A stretch of 64,000 nt of DNA from Argopecten irradians (GCF_041381155.1 NC_091136.1:49156284-49220283), one strand, 5' to 3'; positions 49,634-61,036 are shown, counted from the stretch's first letter. Notes: generated from the sequence alone by a model not told the origin. Numbers and translations: made by a program.

Positions 49634-51357
49634 ATGAACGAATCAAGCAGTAACAAATACTTAACTGAAAATAATGTATGTGGTGTTTCTGGAAGTAGTG
49701 AGAAACGGAAATTAATATTCATTGCCGACAGTAAAGGAGTAAAAATACGTAACAACGTTGCGGATAAAAATTTTGAGATGGAGTAATTTGGGCGTGCCAG
49801 GGAGGCAGAACAACAAAGCAGGCCATAGAGTATGCACTGTTAAATCTAGAACACTTCATCATTCGGGAATTCGGCAAAATATTTATATTGGTATGGACAG
49901 GTACTTGTGACCTGACAAGGAAAGAAAATATGGACATATCGAATTGAGTGAATTGCTGCCAAAGGATGTAATAGTTCAATACGAGAGACTTGTTGGTGAA
50001 GCTACCAAGCACAAAGGGAAAATTTCCGTTGCGATATTAGAATGCCCATATTATTCGATGTTGATATAGAACAAATTCAAGAACAGAGAGGCGCCAAAAC
50101 CACAGCTGGATGACCAGAAAATTCTTAATGACAGAGTAAAAGAACTAAATAGGCTTATAAGAGATCTTAACACAAAAAATAATCTGGATACTCCGAAACT
50201 GTCTCTGGATTTAACAAGGAAGGTGAAAAGCAATAAAAGCCGCTACAGAGAGATTATATGCTTCAAGCAAATATATGATGGGATACATCCTAATAACTTA
50301 ATGTGCAAACTTTGGTCAAGGAAAATTGCACTGAGGATTTGGAAAAAATATTGTAATTAAAAAGACCAGAACAAATAAAACCAGGATGGCCATGGCGAGG
50401 GTAGATCTAAAAAGGAAACGTAATGGTAGCGATGGGGATTCAACTGACCATCATGTGGAGTTATAGTGAAAACAGACGAACTCGATATGCAATGTGAAAT
50501 GTGCAAAATATGTTACTGTTTGAAATGCACAAAACTCCGTGCAAGCACTTTAAGGGCTATGATGGAGGGCGAATCTGATGGAGGTCTAATGTGGGTTTGC
50601 CGTGTATGCAAACATAACTTTCCTCGAATGGTCAATATGGATAAAGGGATTCAACAGATTAAGGAAAATACAGATAAAGGGCTGACAGATGTAGAAAATA
50701 GGCTAAATATCATAGAAAACAGAGTTCCAGAGAATACAGAAAGTCAGATACAGTCCATGAACGGAACTATCCTAACAGAAGTCAATGAGAATCTAGGCCA
50801 AGCGGTGGATGAAAGACTTCAGGAAAGAGAGGATCAAAAGCGTAGAGAATTAAATCTCATGCTGTACAGCTTTCCAGAATGCGCATGCGAAGATCCTAAC
50901 ACAAGGAAGGTGGAAGATCAAAGTAAACTAAAGGAATTCTCAAAGTCTCTCGGTATTGAAGACTTAATGTACAAACATGTCATCAGAATTGGCACTCAAA
51001 ATCAGAGGTGACAAAGTAGTCACAATAGGCAATAAAGAACCAAGTGAAGGCGGACAAGGGAAACAAACACCAAAAGTAGGAAGTCCTATACCGACAGATC
51101 CATCAAAGAAAGTAAAATTATGGAATAGGTTCATTCAGCAAGGTATTGGTATGAAACTACAAGAAGATAAACAAGCCAGCACCATGAATTTAGACTTGAT
51201 GAGTGGCAACTGTGCTACCTCAGGTCTTCATGGTGAAAATATCAGGAAAAAAGTTAACATTACCAAGCAAGTGGTTCCACAGGGAACTCCGGATTGTGTG
51301 GAAAGAATGATACCTGATTCAGGACAGTATATCCATGGGTTAGATCTGATGAGATGA
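49634..51357 (+). pseudogene. CR1-like ORF1: SGNH-esterase-like plus PHD-like finger
   Basis: From ATG 49634 the frame shows KLIFIADSKGVKIRNN, resembling the GDS block of SGNH hydrolases. In a shifted frame GGRTTKQAIEYAL and ILVWTGTCDLT (blocks II and III) follow. Further on (50466-51011) comes a cysteine-rich segment MQCEMCKICYCLKCTKL with WVCRVCKHNF about 40 residues later, as in a PHD finger, then a coiled-coil-prone stretch and RRELNLMLYSFPE. Esterase and PHD domains are known in ORF1 of CR1-like elements. The ORF is broken by an in-frame stop near 49780, frame changes in 49790-50460 and another near 51005. Confidence 0.75.
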
Positions 51358-51599
51358 AACTGTTCTACCTCAGAAAACCTATTGGATCAATCAAACGACA
51401 CAGATCCATTCATGGCACAGACGATTGTGGATGAGAAATGTGATGAAGGGAACATATCAAATATTGATAGCAGCGACTTGGATAGTGCGAATTCTCAGGA
51501 TGGAGACGACGAACCCACAATTATCTATTCTCAAGACACGGACATCAGTAATCATGAAACTGAGTAGGAAGCAAGTTTTATTTTTAACAATTCACACAT

Positions 51600-54135
51600 C
51601 ATAATAAATTCGGATGCAGGAACACAAGTTCAGATTCCGGTACTTTATAGCAATGGAGATTCACTCCTTAACAAAAGAAAGGAACTGAAAACAGTCATAG
51701 ATTATACAAACCCAAGAATAATAGCTTTAACAGAGACTCTACCCAAAAACAATCCGGGAAATATGGAATTATGTGAATTTGAAATTAAAGACTACGACAT
51801 GTTTACCACGTCTTTGGATAATGGAAGAGGAGTAATAATTTATATAAAAACAGAACTTCATGGTGATATCGAAGAAGATTTCATGACCTCTAGTTTTCAG
51901 GAAATGATGTGATGTGTAATTCCCCTGAAAAAAAAAGATGAGAAATTAACTTTAGGTTGTATGCACAGAAGCCCATCTAATAGCGAAAATAACAACAAAG
52001 ACTTAAATAAGGTAATATCGGATGTGTGTAGTAAAAGGGAAGACGTATTCATTGTCGGCGACTTTAATTACAAGAAAATAAACTGGGATCTAGAAAGTAG
52101 CATCGATGCAGAAGGATCTATGACATCAAAATTCCTTGATTGTGTTAAGGAAAATTATCTAATACAGCATGTACACGAATATACAAGATATCGACATGGA
52201 AATGACCCATCTATTCTAGATTTGGTGCTCACAAAGGAAGAGTGTGATGTAAAGGTACACCCAAAAAAGGTATTGCATTTACCGAGGAAATTACGACAAC
52301 ATGAATGAAGAACTCGGTTCTGTGGAATGGGAGAATAATATGGAAGATAGGGACATTCTAGATTCGTGGAGCTACTTCGTCGAAAAAATAAATATATGTA
52401 TGGAGAAATGGATACCAGTGACAAGAAGTGGTCGAGGAACCAGATGTCGAAAAGCAAATATAAACCTTGAAGCAATTAAGTCGCTGAACGAAAAAAAATG
52501 GCATACCTACAAAAATAATTCAACAGCAGCAAATTTTGAAAAATACAGGCAAGCAAGAAACTCGGCAAAATCCTTCTTAAGGAAAGGATCAATTGAGTAT
52601 GAATCCAAGATTGCTAAAGAATTCAAATCAGATCCTAAAAGTTTTTGGAAATTTGTAAAATCTAGAACCAAATCAAAAGGTGGAATACCAAACCTGGAAT
52701 TAGATGATGGGACTTCAGTAGCAAGTGACAAAGAGAAGGCAGAGGAATTTAATAAATTTTTCGCCTGCATATTTACCAAGGAAAATATCAACTCTGTGCC
52801 AGATATTGAAAACATACTCGATGACACAATAAATCCTCTTGAGAACATTGACATCACTCCGGATTCAGTATATCAAAAATTATCTAAATTAAATACTTCA
52901 AAATCACAAGGACCAGATGAGATGCATCCAAAAGTTTTGAAAGAAACAGCAGCGAATATCAGCACGCCATTATCAATAGTATTCAAAAAGTCTATCAACG
53001 AGGGAATCTTGCCAGATATCGGGAAGAAAGCAAGTATCACACCACTATTCAAGAAAGGAAACAAAAGAAAATCAGAAAATTACAGACCTGTGAGCCTAAC
53101 AAGTGTGATAGTGAAGTGTCTCGAGTCTATTATTAGGGATTATATAATGAAACATCTGGAGGAAAATATTCTTTTGTGTGACGAGCAATTTGGTTTTAGG
53201 AAAGGAAAATCTACAACTTCACAACTCTTAGAAGTAATTGAGGACATTACTAGTAAATTAGATGAAGGCAACAACATTGAAATTATTTATCTTGATTTCA
53301 AAAAAGCGTTTGATACGATGCCGCACGAGAGATTAATAAGGAAAATGAATTCATTAGGAATACAAGTGAAACTAGGTAGATGGATTAGATCATTTCTGGA
53401 CTCGAGAAATCAAAGGATAGTGGTGAACGGAGTAAAATCAGATTGGGAAGACGTGGAAAGTGGCGTCCCTCAGGGAAGTGTATTAGGTCCCATTCTCTTC
53501 CTAATGTACATCAATGACTTACCAAATTCGGTTAGAAGTAACATTAAACTCTTCGCGGATGATACAAAAAATTATGGAATTAGTAACACTATAGAAGAAA
53601 AAGGTATGATTCAAGAGGATATAAATAAGCTTGGAACATGGTCAGAAAAATGGCAGCTACATTTTAATGTTTCTAAGTGTAAAACTCTGCACTTCGGGTC
53701 TCGGAATCAAGCACATGAATATTCAATGCGAAACGAGGATGGAAATATAACCATAAAAAATGACACCACAGAGAAAGATTTAGGCATAACATTTGACACG
53801 GAGTTGAAATTCAGCATTCACGTTGCCAATTGCGCAAAAAAGGCAAATAGATTGATTGGATTGATACGACGCACATTCACAATTATGGATAAAGAAATGT
53901 TTATACCAATTTACATGTCGCTTAACAGCGTGGTGCCCAATATTAAGGAAGGATATCCTGGAACTGGAAAATGTACAAAGAAGGGCAACAAAACAAGTCA
54001 AAGGTCTCCATGACAAAACATATACGGAAAGACTAAAAATACTTGGAATTCCAAGTCTACAATATAGAAAAATAAGATATAACATGATTCAGGTATTCGG
54101 GATACTAAATAAAATTGACGTAACCAGTGTAACAT
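51600..54135 (+). pseudogene. CR1-like ORF2: AP endonuclease and reverse transcriptase
   Basis: The endonuclease part has RIIALTETLPKN (catalytic Glu block), GCMHRSPSNS and FIVGDFNYKKINW (GDFN block). The reverse transcriptase is continuous over 52301-54013, with SQGPDEMHPKVLKE, NYRPVSLTSVIVKCLE, motif A IYLDFKKAFDTMPHERL, motif B SGVPQGSVLGPILFLMYIND and motif C KLFADDTKNYG. Breaks: a stop near 51911, a frame change near 52300 between endonuclease and RT, and a frameshift with a small loss near 53930, after which the C-terminal RRATKQVKGLHDKTYTERL segment continues in another frame. Confidence 0.85.
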
Positions 54136-54680
54136 AAGAAGGCTTATTCATTCGCATTGAGGACAACAGAACAAGGGGTCATAGTAAAAAGCTGAGAAAA
54201 ACAAGGACTAGGCTGAGATGTAGAACCAACTCATTTGCGATTCGAGTTGTGAATGTGTGGAATAGTCTCCCGGAAAATGTTGTCAGTGCAGAAACAATAA
54301 TGCGTTTAAATCCAAACTAAACAAGGAATGGAGAAATCACCCGCTGAAATTTAGTCCGGATTGCTGCTGATGATACCATGTGAGGTCAAGATCACATCTG
54401 CCACCAAAGGATAGGGTTTGGATGTAATGGACATCGTATAGTGCATCCATAACCATATGGGAAATATAAGTGTTGTATACACAGGTTTTTATTTAAATTG
54501 TGGACAGTTATTTTTAACTTTAAATTGAGTATGTGGGCATCTATGAGTGTGACTCGACGATGTATGCACAACAAGTGAAAATCAAGTGACTCAAGTTTAA
54601 ATTGGTAATTGAAGTTTGTTACCGCTATTTCTCAGAAAGTACTGGAGCGATATTTCTCAAATTTAATATGTAGTATGCAG

Positions 54681-55192
54681 TCAAAGTTTGAAAAGCAGAG
54701 AAAATATCCCTCTTTCCATTGTCAGACGTAGATCATTCTTTAGTGGGCGCCAAGATCCCTCTGGGAACATTTGTTTCAGAAACGCCGAGTATTATTGTGC
54801 TTGATAACTCACGTTGCCCAAGCGTTGGCCGAGGTCTTCATGGTGTTGTTCTAAGACCATCGTTCTTGTAATTGTATTACATATCGAATGATGATAGTGG
54901 TATATAACTTATCCAATATAACAAGGGGACTTTTAACTAATTAATATGCACGACTTCTTATGATGCATATAAAGTGTTTTATGTACTTATTAGACATATG
55001 TGTCTATTAATGTCATAATCTCAAGTATGGTCCAAACAGTTCTAAAACAGTTACACCAAACCTAATGATTTTTTTATATTCAAATCGTTGACCAATATAA
55101 TGTGGTTCATTTTTATTACACCTGATTCCTGCTATTTTAGTTTCATTTTCTGAAATTACATGTGTTGTAGCTGAGGTCACCTTGAAACGAAG
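54681..55192. other. Upstream flank of O-methyltransferase gene 2
   Basis: No repeat or gene recognised. An acceptor-like TGTGTTGTAG ends at 55170, 22 bp before the ATG, so an untranslated upstream exon is likely, as in gene 1, but it is not located. Confidence 0.4.
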
Positions 55193-57509
55193 ATGGAAAA
55201 CACTCTTGCTCTTCAAAGACACTGCTGGGCTCACCCTGTACTTCGTCATCTCATCAAACTACAGGATACAGCAAAGACTGGAGGAGTTTCGGAGGACATC
55301 CAGGCACAAATCCAGACGAGCATAGAATGTGTCATTGTAAGTATACATTTCACTTCACTTCATGTAGTAGGGAGTATTTTGTTTTCTGCATTAAAGAAAA
55401 GAATAATTTCCATGCAACCATGTTATACTGAGAAAGAAAAAGCATAAGTATTTGAATAGATGTCCCTGAAATACATTTATTTGATAAAAGAAAGTTTCCA
55501 ATCAACAAATACAACATAGATCTTGGGTTTAACATCCATATATTTGGTACATCTAACCTTTGTGTAACCTTTATAGGCACGGGATGACTACTGTGAGGCT
55601 ATATCTAGCCCTATCAGTAAGGACCTTGACAACCTCATCACAGAAACAAAGAATCACCCATGGGACGAAGCAAAGAAAGAAGGAAAAGTTAGTCCGCAGA
55701 TCACGCCTAGGATGCTTTCTGGTTCTCTTGAAGGTAGAGTTAGCATCCATATTTGATCTATGTCGTTTCAGCAGCACAAAACATTCTTTAGTCATTTTTT
55801 ATTTCATCTGCAAAGTCGTAATCCTTTTGTTGTTTTACCAAATATTTAAGGTATCTTCTTGAAGACAATCACAAGTATGTCGAATGCCAAACGGGTCCTC
55901 GAAGTAGGTCTCTTTACTGGATGTGGTGCACTATCCATGGCGGAGGCACTTCCGGTAGATGGAAAAGTAGTCACATGTGAACTATCCCCGTATCTTGGAG
56001 ATCTTGCGAGAAAGTTGGTGGATGAATCGCCTCAAGGAAAGAAAATTGAAATAATGATCGGTGGGTAAAAGAAGGTCAACGACCGACTGTTTTTATAAAA
56101 TCAAACCTCAAATAAGATGGCAATCGTTTCTTGTGAGCAACAGGTTTCTTGTATACATACCGATTATTATAATGGAATATCTTCCTTACTCAAAGATAAT
56201 AAAATTTACATGTATATCTGTAGCATGTTCAACTTAAGTGACGATAGACAATTGAAATTGCTTTAAAGCTTAAAAAGCCAATAGTGTAAGAAAAAAGGAA
56301 TAATTGTTTTCAGTTAACGAATGAATCAGTTTATTCGAATTCAAGTTAATTTTGATAAAACTTTGTGTGATGAGGTAATTGCTATTCCCTTCTCACATTT
56401 TTAACTGATAACTACATTGTATATCCCCTTCATCACTAAAGGTCCCGCTCAGGACAGTCTGGAAAAGCTGGCCAAAGACGGACAAACATTCGACTTGATT
56501 TTCATTGACGCAAACAAAGAAGGCTACTTAGATTATTACAAGGTATTGACCGTAAACTACGGCTTTGTTCACATTTAATAGGACATTTTTAGAACAGTTA
56601 AATACGCAAACTTTTTTCGACACATCCAATGGTCCCTAATTTAGATATGTTGACTGATGCATATTAAATATTTTTGTTGTTACATTGTCTTTCGCTGCAA
56701 TGGTTCCAGCAGGTTTTTTTTCATATCGTAATTGGCGGACCATCATAAAACTTTGCACAATTTCTCCGGTAGAGTTTGTATGGAGGATGAGGATTTCCGA
56801 ACAACATACGCAACATTTCTTATATGATGGTGTAAGAAAAAGATTATACAGTTCATTAGGGTTATATGAGGGATAATTACAACAACTAGACTCACATTTT
56901 CCAGAAAATCCGTTGCTGTGATGCCACCAACTTCACAAGCCAAGGATATTCAGTTGGCTAGCTAAGGTGTGGTGCCATTGAATTGTCAATTTTATGGTAT
57001 TAGTTTAAGATGAAAATTGATAGATTTATTTGGTTCATGTTGGATATCAAACACAATGATAGGTTATTAGGTTGTTCGAAGGCATCAGAAGTGGTTCCAA
57101 TGTAGCACTGATATTTGTTTATTTTATTCTACAGTTAATAATGGACAATAACATGCTGACTCCTCGAGGAACCATACTGGTAGACAATGTATTTTATGGA
57201 GGTAAGGCCTACTTACCGAAGGACAAAGTAGAACTTGGTCCAAGTCAGATGTCTCAATATGAGGTAATGGGCGAGTTCAACGAATACGTCAGGAAGGACA
57301 GCAGGGTTTCTCAGGTAAAACTGTGCTTCAGATCTTCGTAAAATATATTAAATATACATTTATGCACTTAACTGATGGGAATTTCAAGCATATTTGTAGC
57401 CTGTCAAACTATTGATTATTACAACGTTGTGATCTTTCAGGTGATGGTACCTCTCCGTGACGGAGTTCTGATGATTAGAAGGAAGGAGGCATTCGAAGGG
57501 AAGGCCTAA
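55193..57509 (+). CDS. Caffeoyl-CoA/catechol-type O-methyltransferase, gene 2 (6 exons)
   Basis: Exons: 55193-55336, 55577-55733, 55851-56060, 56442-56542, 57135-57314, 57441-57509; GT-AG introns, phases 0,1,1,0,0; 286 aa. Exons 2 to 6 have exactly the lengths of gene 1 (157, 210, 101, 180, 69), and exon 1 is 30 bp longer. SAM motif I is RVLEVGLFTGCG (115-126), the ribose-binding Glu is E144, and metal ligands are D193 (FIDANKEGY) and D221-N222 (LVDNVFYGG). The enzyme should methylate a catechol-like acceptor using SAM and a divalent cation in the cytosol; the substrate is unknown. The introns are short and free of recognised transposons, unlike gene 1. A 37-bp tandem repeat starts within the last codons. 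Tandem duplication is the simplest origin of the pair. Confidence 0.94.
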
Positions 57510-57676
57510 ACCGAACAGGAAAAATGTGTTCCAATGGAAGGCCTAAACCGAACAGGAAAAATGTGTTCCAATGGAAGGCCTAAACCGAACAGGAAAAATG
57601 TGTTCGAAGGGAAGGCCTGAACTTGACAGGAAAAATGTGTTCGAACTGGAGGCCTGAACCGGACAGGATGAAGGAG
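57492..57676. repeat. 37-bp tandem repeat seeded in the last coding exon of gene 2
   Basis: Five units starting at 57492, 57529, 57566, 57603 and 57640. The first includes the coding end TTCGAAGGGAAGGCCTAA (Phe-Glu-Gly-Lys-Ala-stop). Later units repeat GAAGGCCTAAACCGAACAGG or variants. Gene 1 has a single related unit at its own stop (33297-33335), so the array grew from coding plus 3' untranslated sequence. Confidence 0.9.
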
Positions 57677-58153
57677 AGAGGTCACACACATATATATATT
57701 TATATATATATCAAAATTGTTATGGTTATACATAATTAAATCCAAAATCGTTAGATATTACTGTGTTTGCTTGTAAATGTTTCAATATGTTTTAAACTGT
57801 CAGGAAAGAAAATGCCCAAGGCGTCTAGTAATCGCCTTACAGCACTGCGGAAAGAGTTAAATCAAATGCAATTTTCAAATGTTTGTACCGAGAACACTTT
57901 GGTCAATCTCTACCAGGGTTGATTGTGCTTCCCTCACACACAGCTGAATGACGAACGGCTTCTTTCATTTTGAAATTAAAAATATTTTGATCCATTTTAT
58001 GTTAAGCTATCGTAATATTGGTGAATGTTGAATAAGAATTTGATCTAAGAGTTTCATAAAATTCGTTTTATTGGTAATCCTTTCCTGTATGTTGTTTCTT
58101 TTCGTCACTAACAACATTCTCGTTAAAAAAAACAAATTGTACATATCTCTATG
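57677..58153. other. 3' flank of O-methyltransferase gene 2
   Basis: AT-rich, with a TATATA run near 57692-57712. The polyadenylation site cannot be fixed. Nothing else seen. Confidence 0.5.
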
Positions 58154-58664
58154 ATTTGTTGTTTGTTTGTTGATTAATTAACGTCCTATTAACAACTATG
58201 GTCATGTAAGGACGGCCTCCCATGTATGCTGTGTGTTGCGTGTATGTTGTGCATGGTGCGTGTTTTGGGAGACTGCGGTATATTCATGTAGTATCTTCTT
58301 GTATAGTGGAACTGTTGCCCTTTTATAGTGCTATATCACTGAAGCATGCCGCCGAAGACACCAAGCAACACACCCCACCCGGTCACATTATACTGACAAC
58401 GAGCGAACCAGTCGTCCCACTCCCTGTATGTTAAGCGCTTAACTACCACTTTTATAGACTTTGGTGTGTCTCGGCCAGGGGACAGAACCCAGAGCCTTCC
58501 TCACATGGGCGAACGCTCAACTCAAGGCCAAAAGTGAGGTGGTGCCAAGGGAGGCATTAGGAAGGATAAAGTCAGTTAGGAAGAAGAGAAAAGATAAGAT
58601 CCTAAATTTAGTCGCCTTTTACGATCATGCAATAGGGACAGCAGGTACAATTCTAACGCCATAC
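58154..58664 (-). mobile_element. SINE copy downstream of gene 2
   Basis: Same family and orientation as 28919-29438, with ACGTCCTATTAACAACTATGG, GTAAGGACGGCCTCCCATG and CGCCTTTTACGATCATGCAA in order. A 7-bp direct repeat CTCTATG (58147-58153 and 58665-58671) probably marks its target duplication. A 120-codon plus-strand frame over its right half is incidental. Confidence 0.75.
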
Positions 58665-58802
58665 CTCTATGGAGTTACAAACAATTATGTGCCAAGAAGA
58701 TCAAGCAGCCAGAAAGAATATGCCCATTACCATTCCTATGTACTTAAAAGCAAACGTGTGATTTTCGCGCGTGATCCCTCAACAAATTGTTATATTTATT
58801 AT

Positions 58803-58870
58803 AATTCATCTCAACTTCGCTAGCCAAGGGCATTTAGTCTGATTCTCTTCCTACTACCATTGGCATATCT
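58803..58870 (+). repeat. Left copy of a ~70-bp inverted repeat pair
   Basis: ATTCATCTCAACTTCGCTAGC ... GGCATATCT here is the near reverse complement of 60965-61036. The pair brackets 2.1 kb of nested repeats. Confidence 0.7.
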
Positions 58871-59187
58871 AACATTTGTGCCATTTGTTTATTAGTAAGT
58901 TTTTGTGTTTCATGCTTAAGTTCTGCTGTGCCAATTTTGTCACGAGATCGCAATGTATTTTTGAATTGTTAACTTTGTGAACAGAAACCACCCACATATT
59001 TACTTTCCTATCTGGTTGGAGAGCAACATATCCAAGACATTCATTTAGCTGGTCTAAAACATTTAATAGTTGATTAAATAGTCAGTAATATGACTTCGCT
59101 AGGAGTTGATGTTGACAGGCATGGCATTGCTAATGCATCAATATACAAATGTAGGTCGCTATATCAAAGCATCCAACCATCATATCG

Positions 59188-59938
59188 AAGACAAAAAGGA
59201 ACACACCCACCCAGTCACATTATACTGATTACGGGCGATCCAGTCATCCCATTTCCGCGATGCTAAGCAAGAGCAGAAACTATCACTTTTATACACAGGG
59301 ACGTGGCACGAAAATTTTTAACCAACGGTATCAATATATATATATTATAGTATCAAGGGTATGAACTCGGCGGTCGAGAAAAACGGACCTCTTTTAAACT
59401 GTGATTATTTTAATAAATGGGTTCTATATAACATTGACATACATCTTACCTTAAAGAGAAATAATTTATCTTTCCATTGAGTGCTTGATGAACAAAATTG
59501 ACCAAGTATTGACGAAGCTTGATGAATCGGGAAATTTACGAAAAATATGCTAGGTAGACATTTCCCTGTCCGGTCGAAATGTCGTCTCGCCTCTAATGGG
59601 TACCTCAAAACCCATGCCAAAATCAAAAAATCTACGCTTGTGGTGGTAAACAGTACCCATAACTGTGTTCAATAACAATCTCCTTTGGAAGTGTCATGTG
59701 CCGTACTTTGTAGATACTCCATTTAAACATCGTGTAGCTAACTTACTTTAACCATCACCGCCATGTTCATTTGTTTTTCGGAACGCTTCTCGATTTTACA
59801 TATCGTGACTACATTATGCAAATTATGTAGCGTTGTGTTTGTAATCGCTGTACATGTATAGAACCCATTTATTAAAGTAATCACAGTTTTAAAAAAAATC
59901 GGTCCGTTTTTTTCGACCGCCGAGTTCATACCCTTGAT

Positions 59939-59982
<44 letters not shown>

Positions 59983-60053
59983 ACTGTTAGTTAAAAATTT
60001 TCGTGACAGGTCCCTGTGCTTTTATAGACTTTGATGTGTCTCGGCCAGGGGAC
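59188..60053 (-). mobile_element. Truncated SINE copy interrupted by a hAT MITE
   Basis: 59188-59293 matches the SINE middle (CAGTCACATTATACTGATTA, GATGCTAAGCAAGAGCAGAA, ATCACTTTTATA). 60019-60053 continues it (CTTTTATAGACTTTGATGTG, CTCGGCCAGGGGACAGA). The intervening 725 bp is the MITE at 59294-60018. Both SINE ends are missing; the right side runs straight into a CCTTAAGG array. Confidence 0.75.
59294..60018. mobile_element. hAT-type palindromic MITE
   Basis: The ends are CACAGGGACGTGGCACGAAA and the reverse complement of GACAGGTCCCTGTG. An 8-bp duplication CTTTTATA flanks it (59286-59293 and 60019-60026). The inverted arms are long, extending through TATCAAGGGTATGAACTCGG and AATAAATGGGTTCTATA and their mirrors at 59855-59945. 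A (TA)n run lies near 59944-59977. No transposase is present. Confidence 0.88.
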
Positions 60054-60320
60054 AGATTTTTTTGACCTTAAGGGCAAAAGATTTATTTACCTTAAGGGCA
60101 AAAGATTTATTAACCTTAAGGTTAAAAAAAGTTTTTTGACCTTAAGGGCAAAAGATTTATTTACCTTAAGGGCAAAAAATGTTTTTTGACCTTAAGGGCA
60201 AAAGATTTATTTACCTTAAGGTTAAAAAAGGTTTTTGACCTTAAGGGCAAAAGATTTATTTACCTTAAGGGCAAAGGATCTATTAACTTAAGGTTATTTG
60301 ACCTTAAGCAAGGGCTAAAG
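60054..60320. repeat. CCTTAAGG tandem array, part 1
   Basis: About ten units of roughly 24-27 bp, of the type ACCTTAAGGGCAAAAGATTT with variable ATTT or AAAAGTTTTTTG spacers. Each is centred on the palindrome CCTTAAGG. Confidence 0.85.
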
Positions 60321-60619
60321 ATTTCTTGAATATACATGTAAAGTTACAACTTGTTTATTATAATTGTAGCAATACAAATGAATTATAACTAGATAGACTT
60401 CTAGTGTCAATTAATGAACAATTTTGAAAACAATTTTGTTAAATTATTTTATGGGATTTTCAATTTTCATCAGTTGTTTGGTGTTTTCATTGTTTTTTTT
60501 TCAACTTTTAAAGGACTTAAAATTTCATTTCCCTAGGTGTTTCATGTTGTTTAGTATGTGGACAAGTCCATTATGTGATTAGGGGTATGAATAGAATAGT
60601 GACTTCTACAGATTAATTA

Positions 60620-60800
60620 TTTGCCATTATGTACATTTAACCTTAAGGGCAAAAGATTTGACCTTAAGGGCAAAAGATTTGACCTTAAGGGCAAAAAAGT
60701 TGTTTGACCTTAAGGTCAAATCTTTTGCCCTTAAGGTGAAATGTACATAATGGCAAAAAACAGTTTTTGCCCTTAAGGTCAAAAGATTTGACCTTAAGTA
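60620..60800. repeat. CCTTAAGG array, part 2, folded as a hairpin
   Basis: Further units of the same motif. 60620-60668 (TTTGCCATTATGTACATTT and CTTAAGGGCAAAAGATTTGA) is the near-perfect reverse complement of 60709-60757, with a ~40-bp loop made of the same motif. Confidence 0.85.
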
Positions 60801-60964
60801 TTATGTGTATTTTATGACAAAACGGCGTGCCATACAGAAACCATATTGGCGAGCTATCGCTTCAGTTCAGTTTTGTTGGCATAACATTGCCGCGTTATCA
60901 TTGGTCGCCTGAACCTAGCCGCATCCAATCAGAATTTGAAAGCAAAGACATCGGTTTTGAAGTG

Positions 60965-61036
60965 AGATATGCCAAGGGTTGTAGCTAGGAAAACAATCGG
61001 ACTAGATACCCTTAGCTAGCGAAGTTGTATTCATCT
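60965..61036 (-). repeat. Right copy of a ~70-bp inverted repeat pair
   Basis: GATATGCCAAGGGTTGTAGC ... GCTAGCGAAGTTGTATTCAT mirrors 58803-58870 with about 80 percent agreement by eye. Confidence 0.7.

Larger units (their letters stand above)
49338..54602 (+). mobile_element. CR1-like LINE, nearly full length, decayed
   Basis: About 5.26 kb inserted into a core of the pearl-like repeat: the repeat stops at GCCGACAGGA (about 49337) and resumes at TTGGTAATTGAAG (about 54603). It has a ~300-bp 5' leader, ORF1 from 49634 with esterase-like and PHD-like parts, ORF2 with endonuclease and reverse transcriptase (about 51600-54135), and a ~450-bp 3' untranslated part. No target duplication is evident, which is usual for CR1. 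Several frameshifts and stops make it inactive. Confidence 0.85.
47575..54680 (+). mobile_element. Pearl-like tandem-core repeat, split by two later insertions
   Basis: A CCGTCCGT-rich lead (47596-47645) is followed by a ~150-160-bp core with AAGATGGCCGACAGG, GCCATCTTGGATTTTGA, GAAGTTTGTTACCGCTATTT and TTCCCCTAGGGCCCTAG. Cores are seen near 47766, 47920, 48068, 49060, 49172 and 49332, with a last fragment at 54603-54680. It is interrupted by a hAT element (48224-49004) and a CR1-like LINE (49338-54602). Layout (CCGT lead, tandem cores) matches the repeat at 34220-34720, but the core sequences differ. Confidence 0.65.

Noticed and set aside
58461-58823. 120-codon plus-strand frame
   Set aside because: It lies mostly inside a SINE copy and equivalent frames are broken in the other copies.
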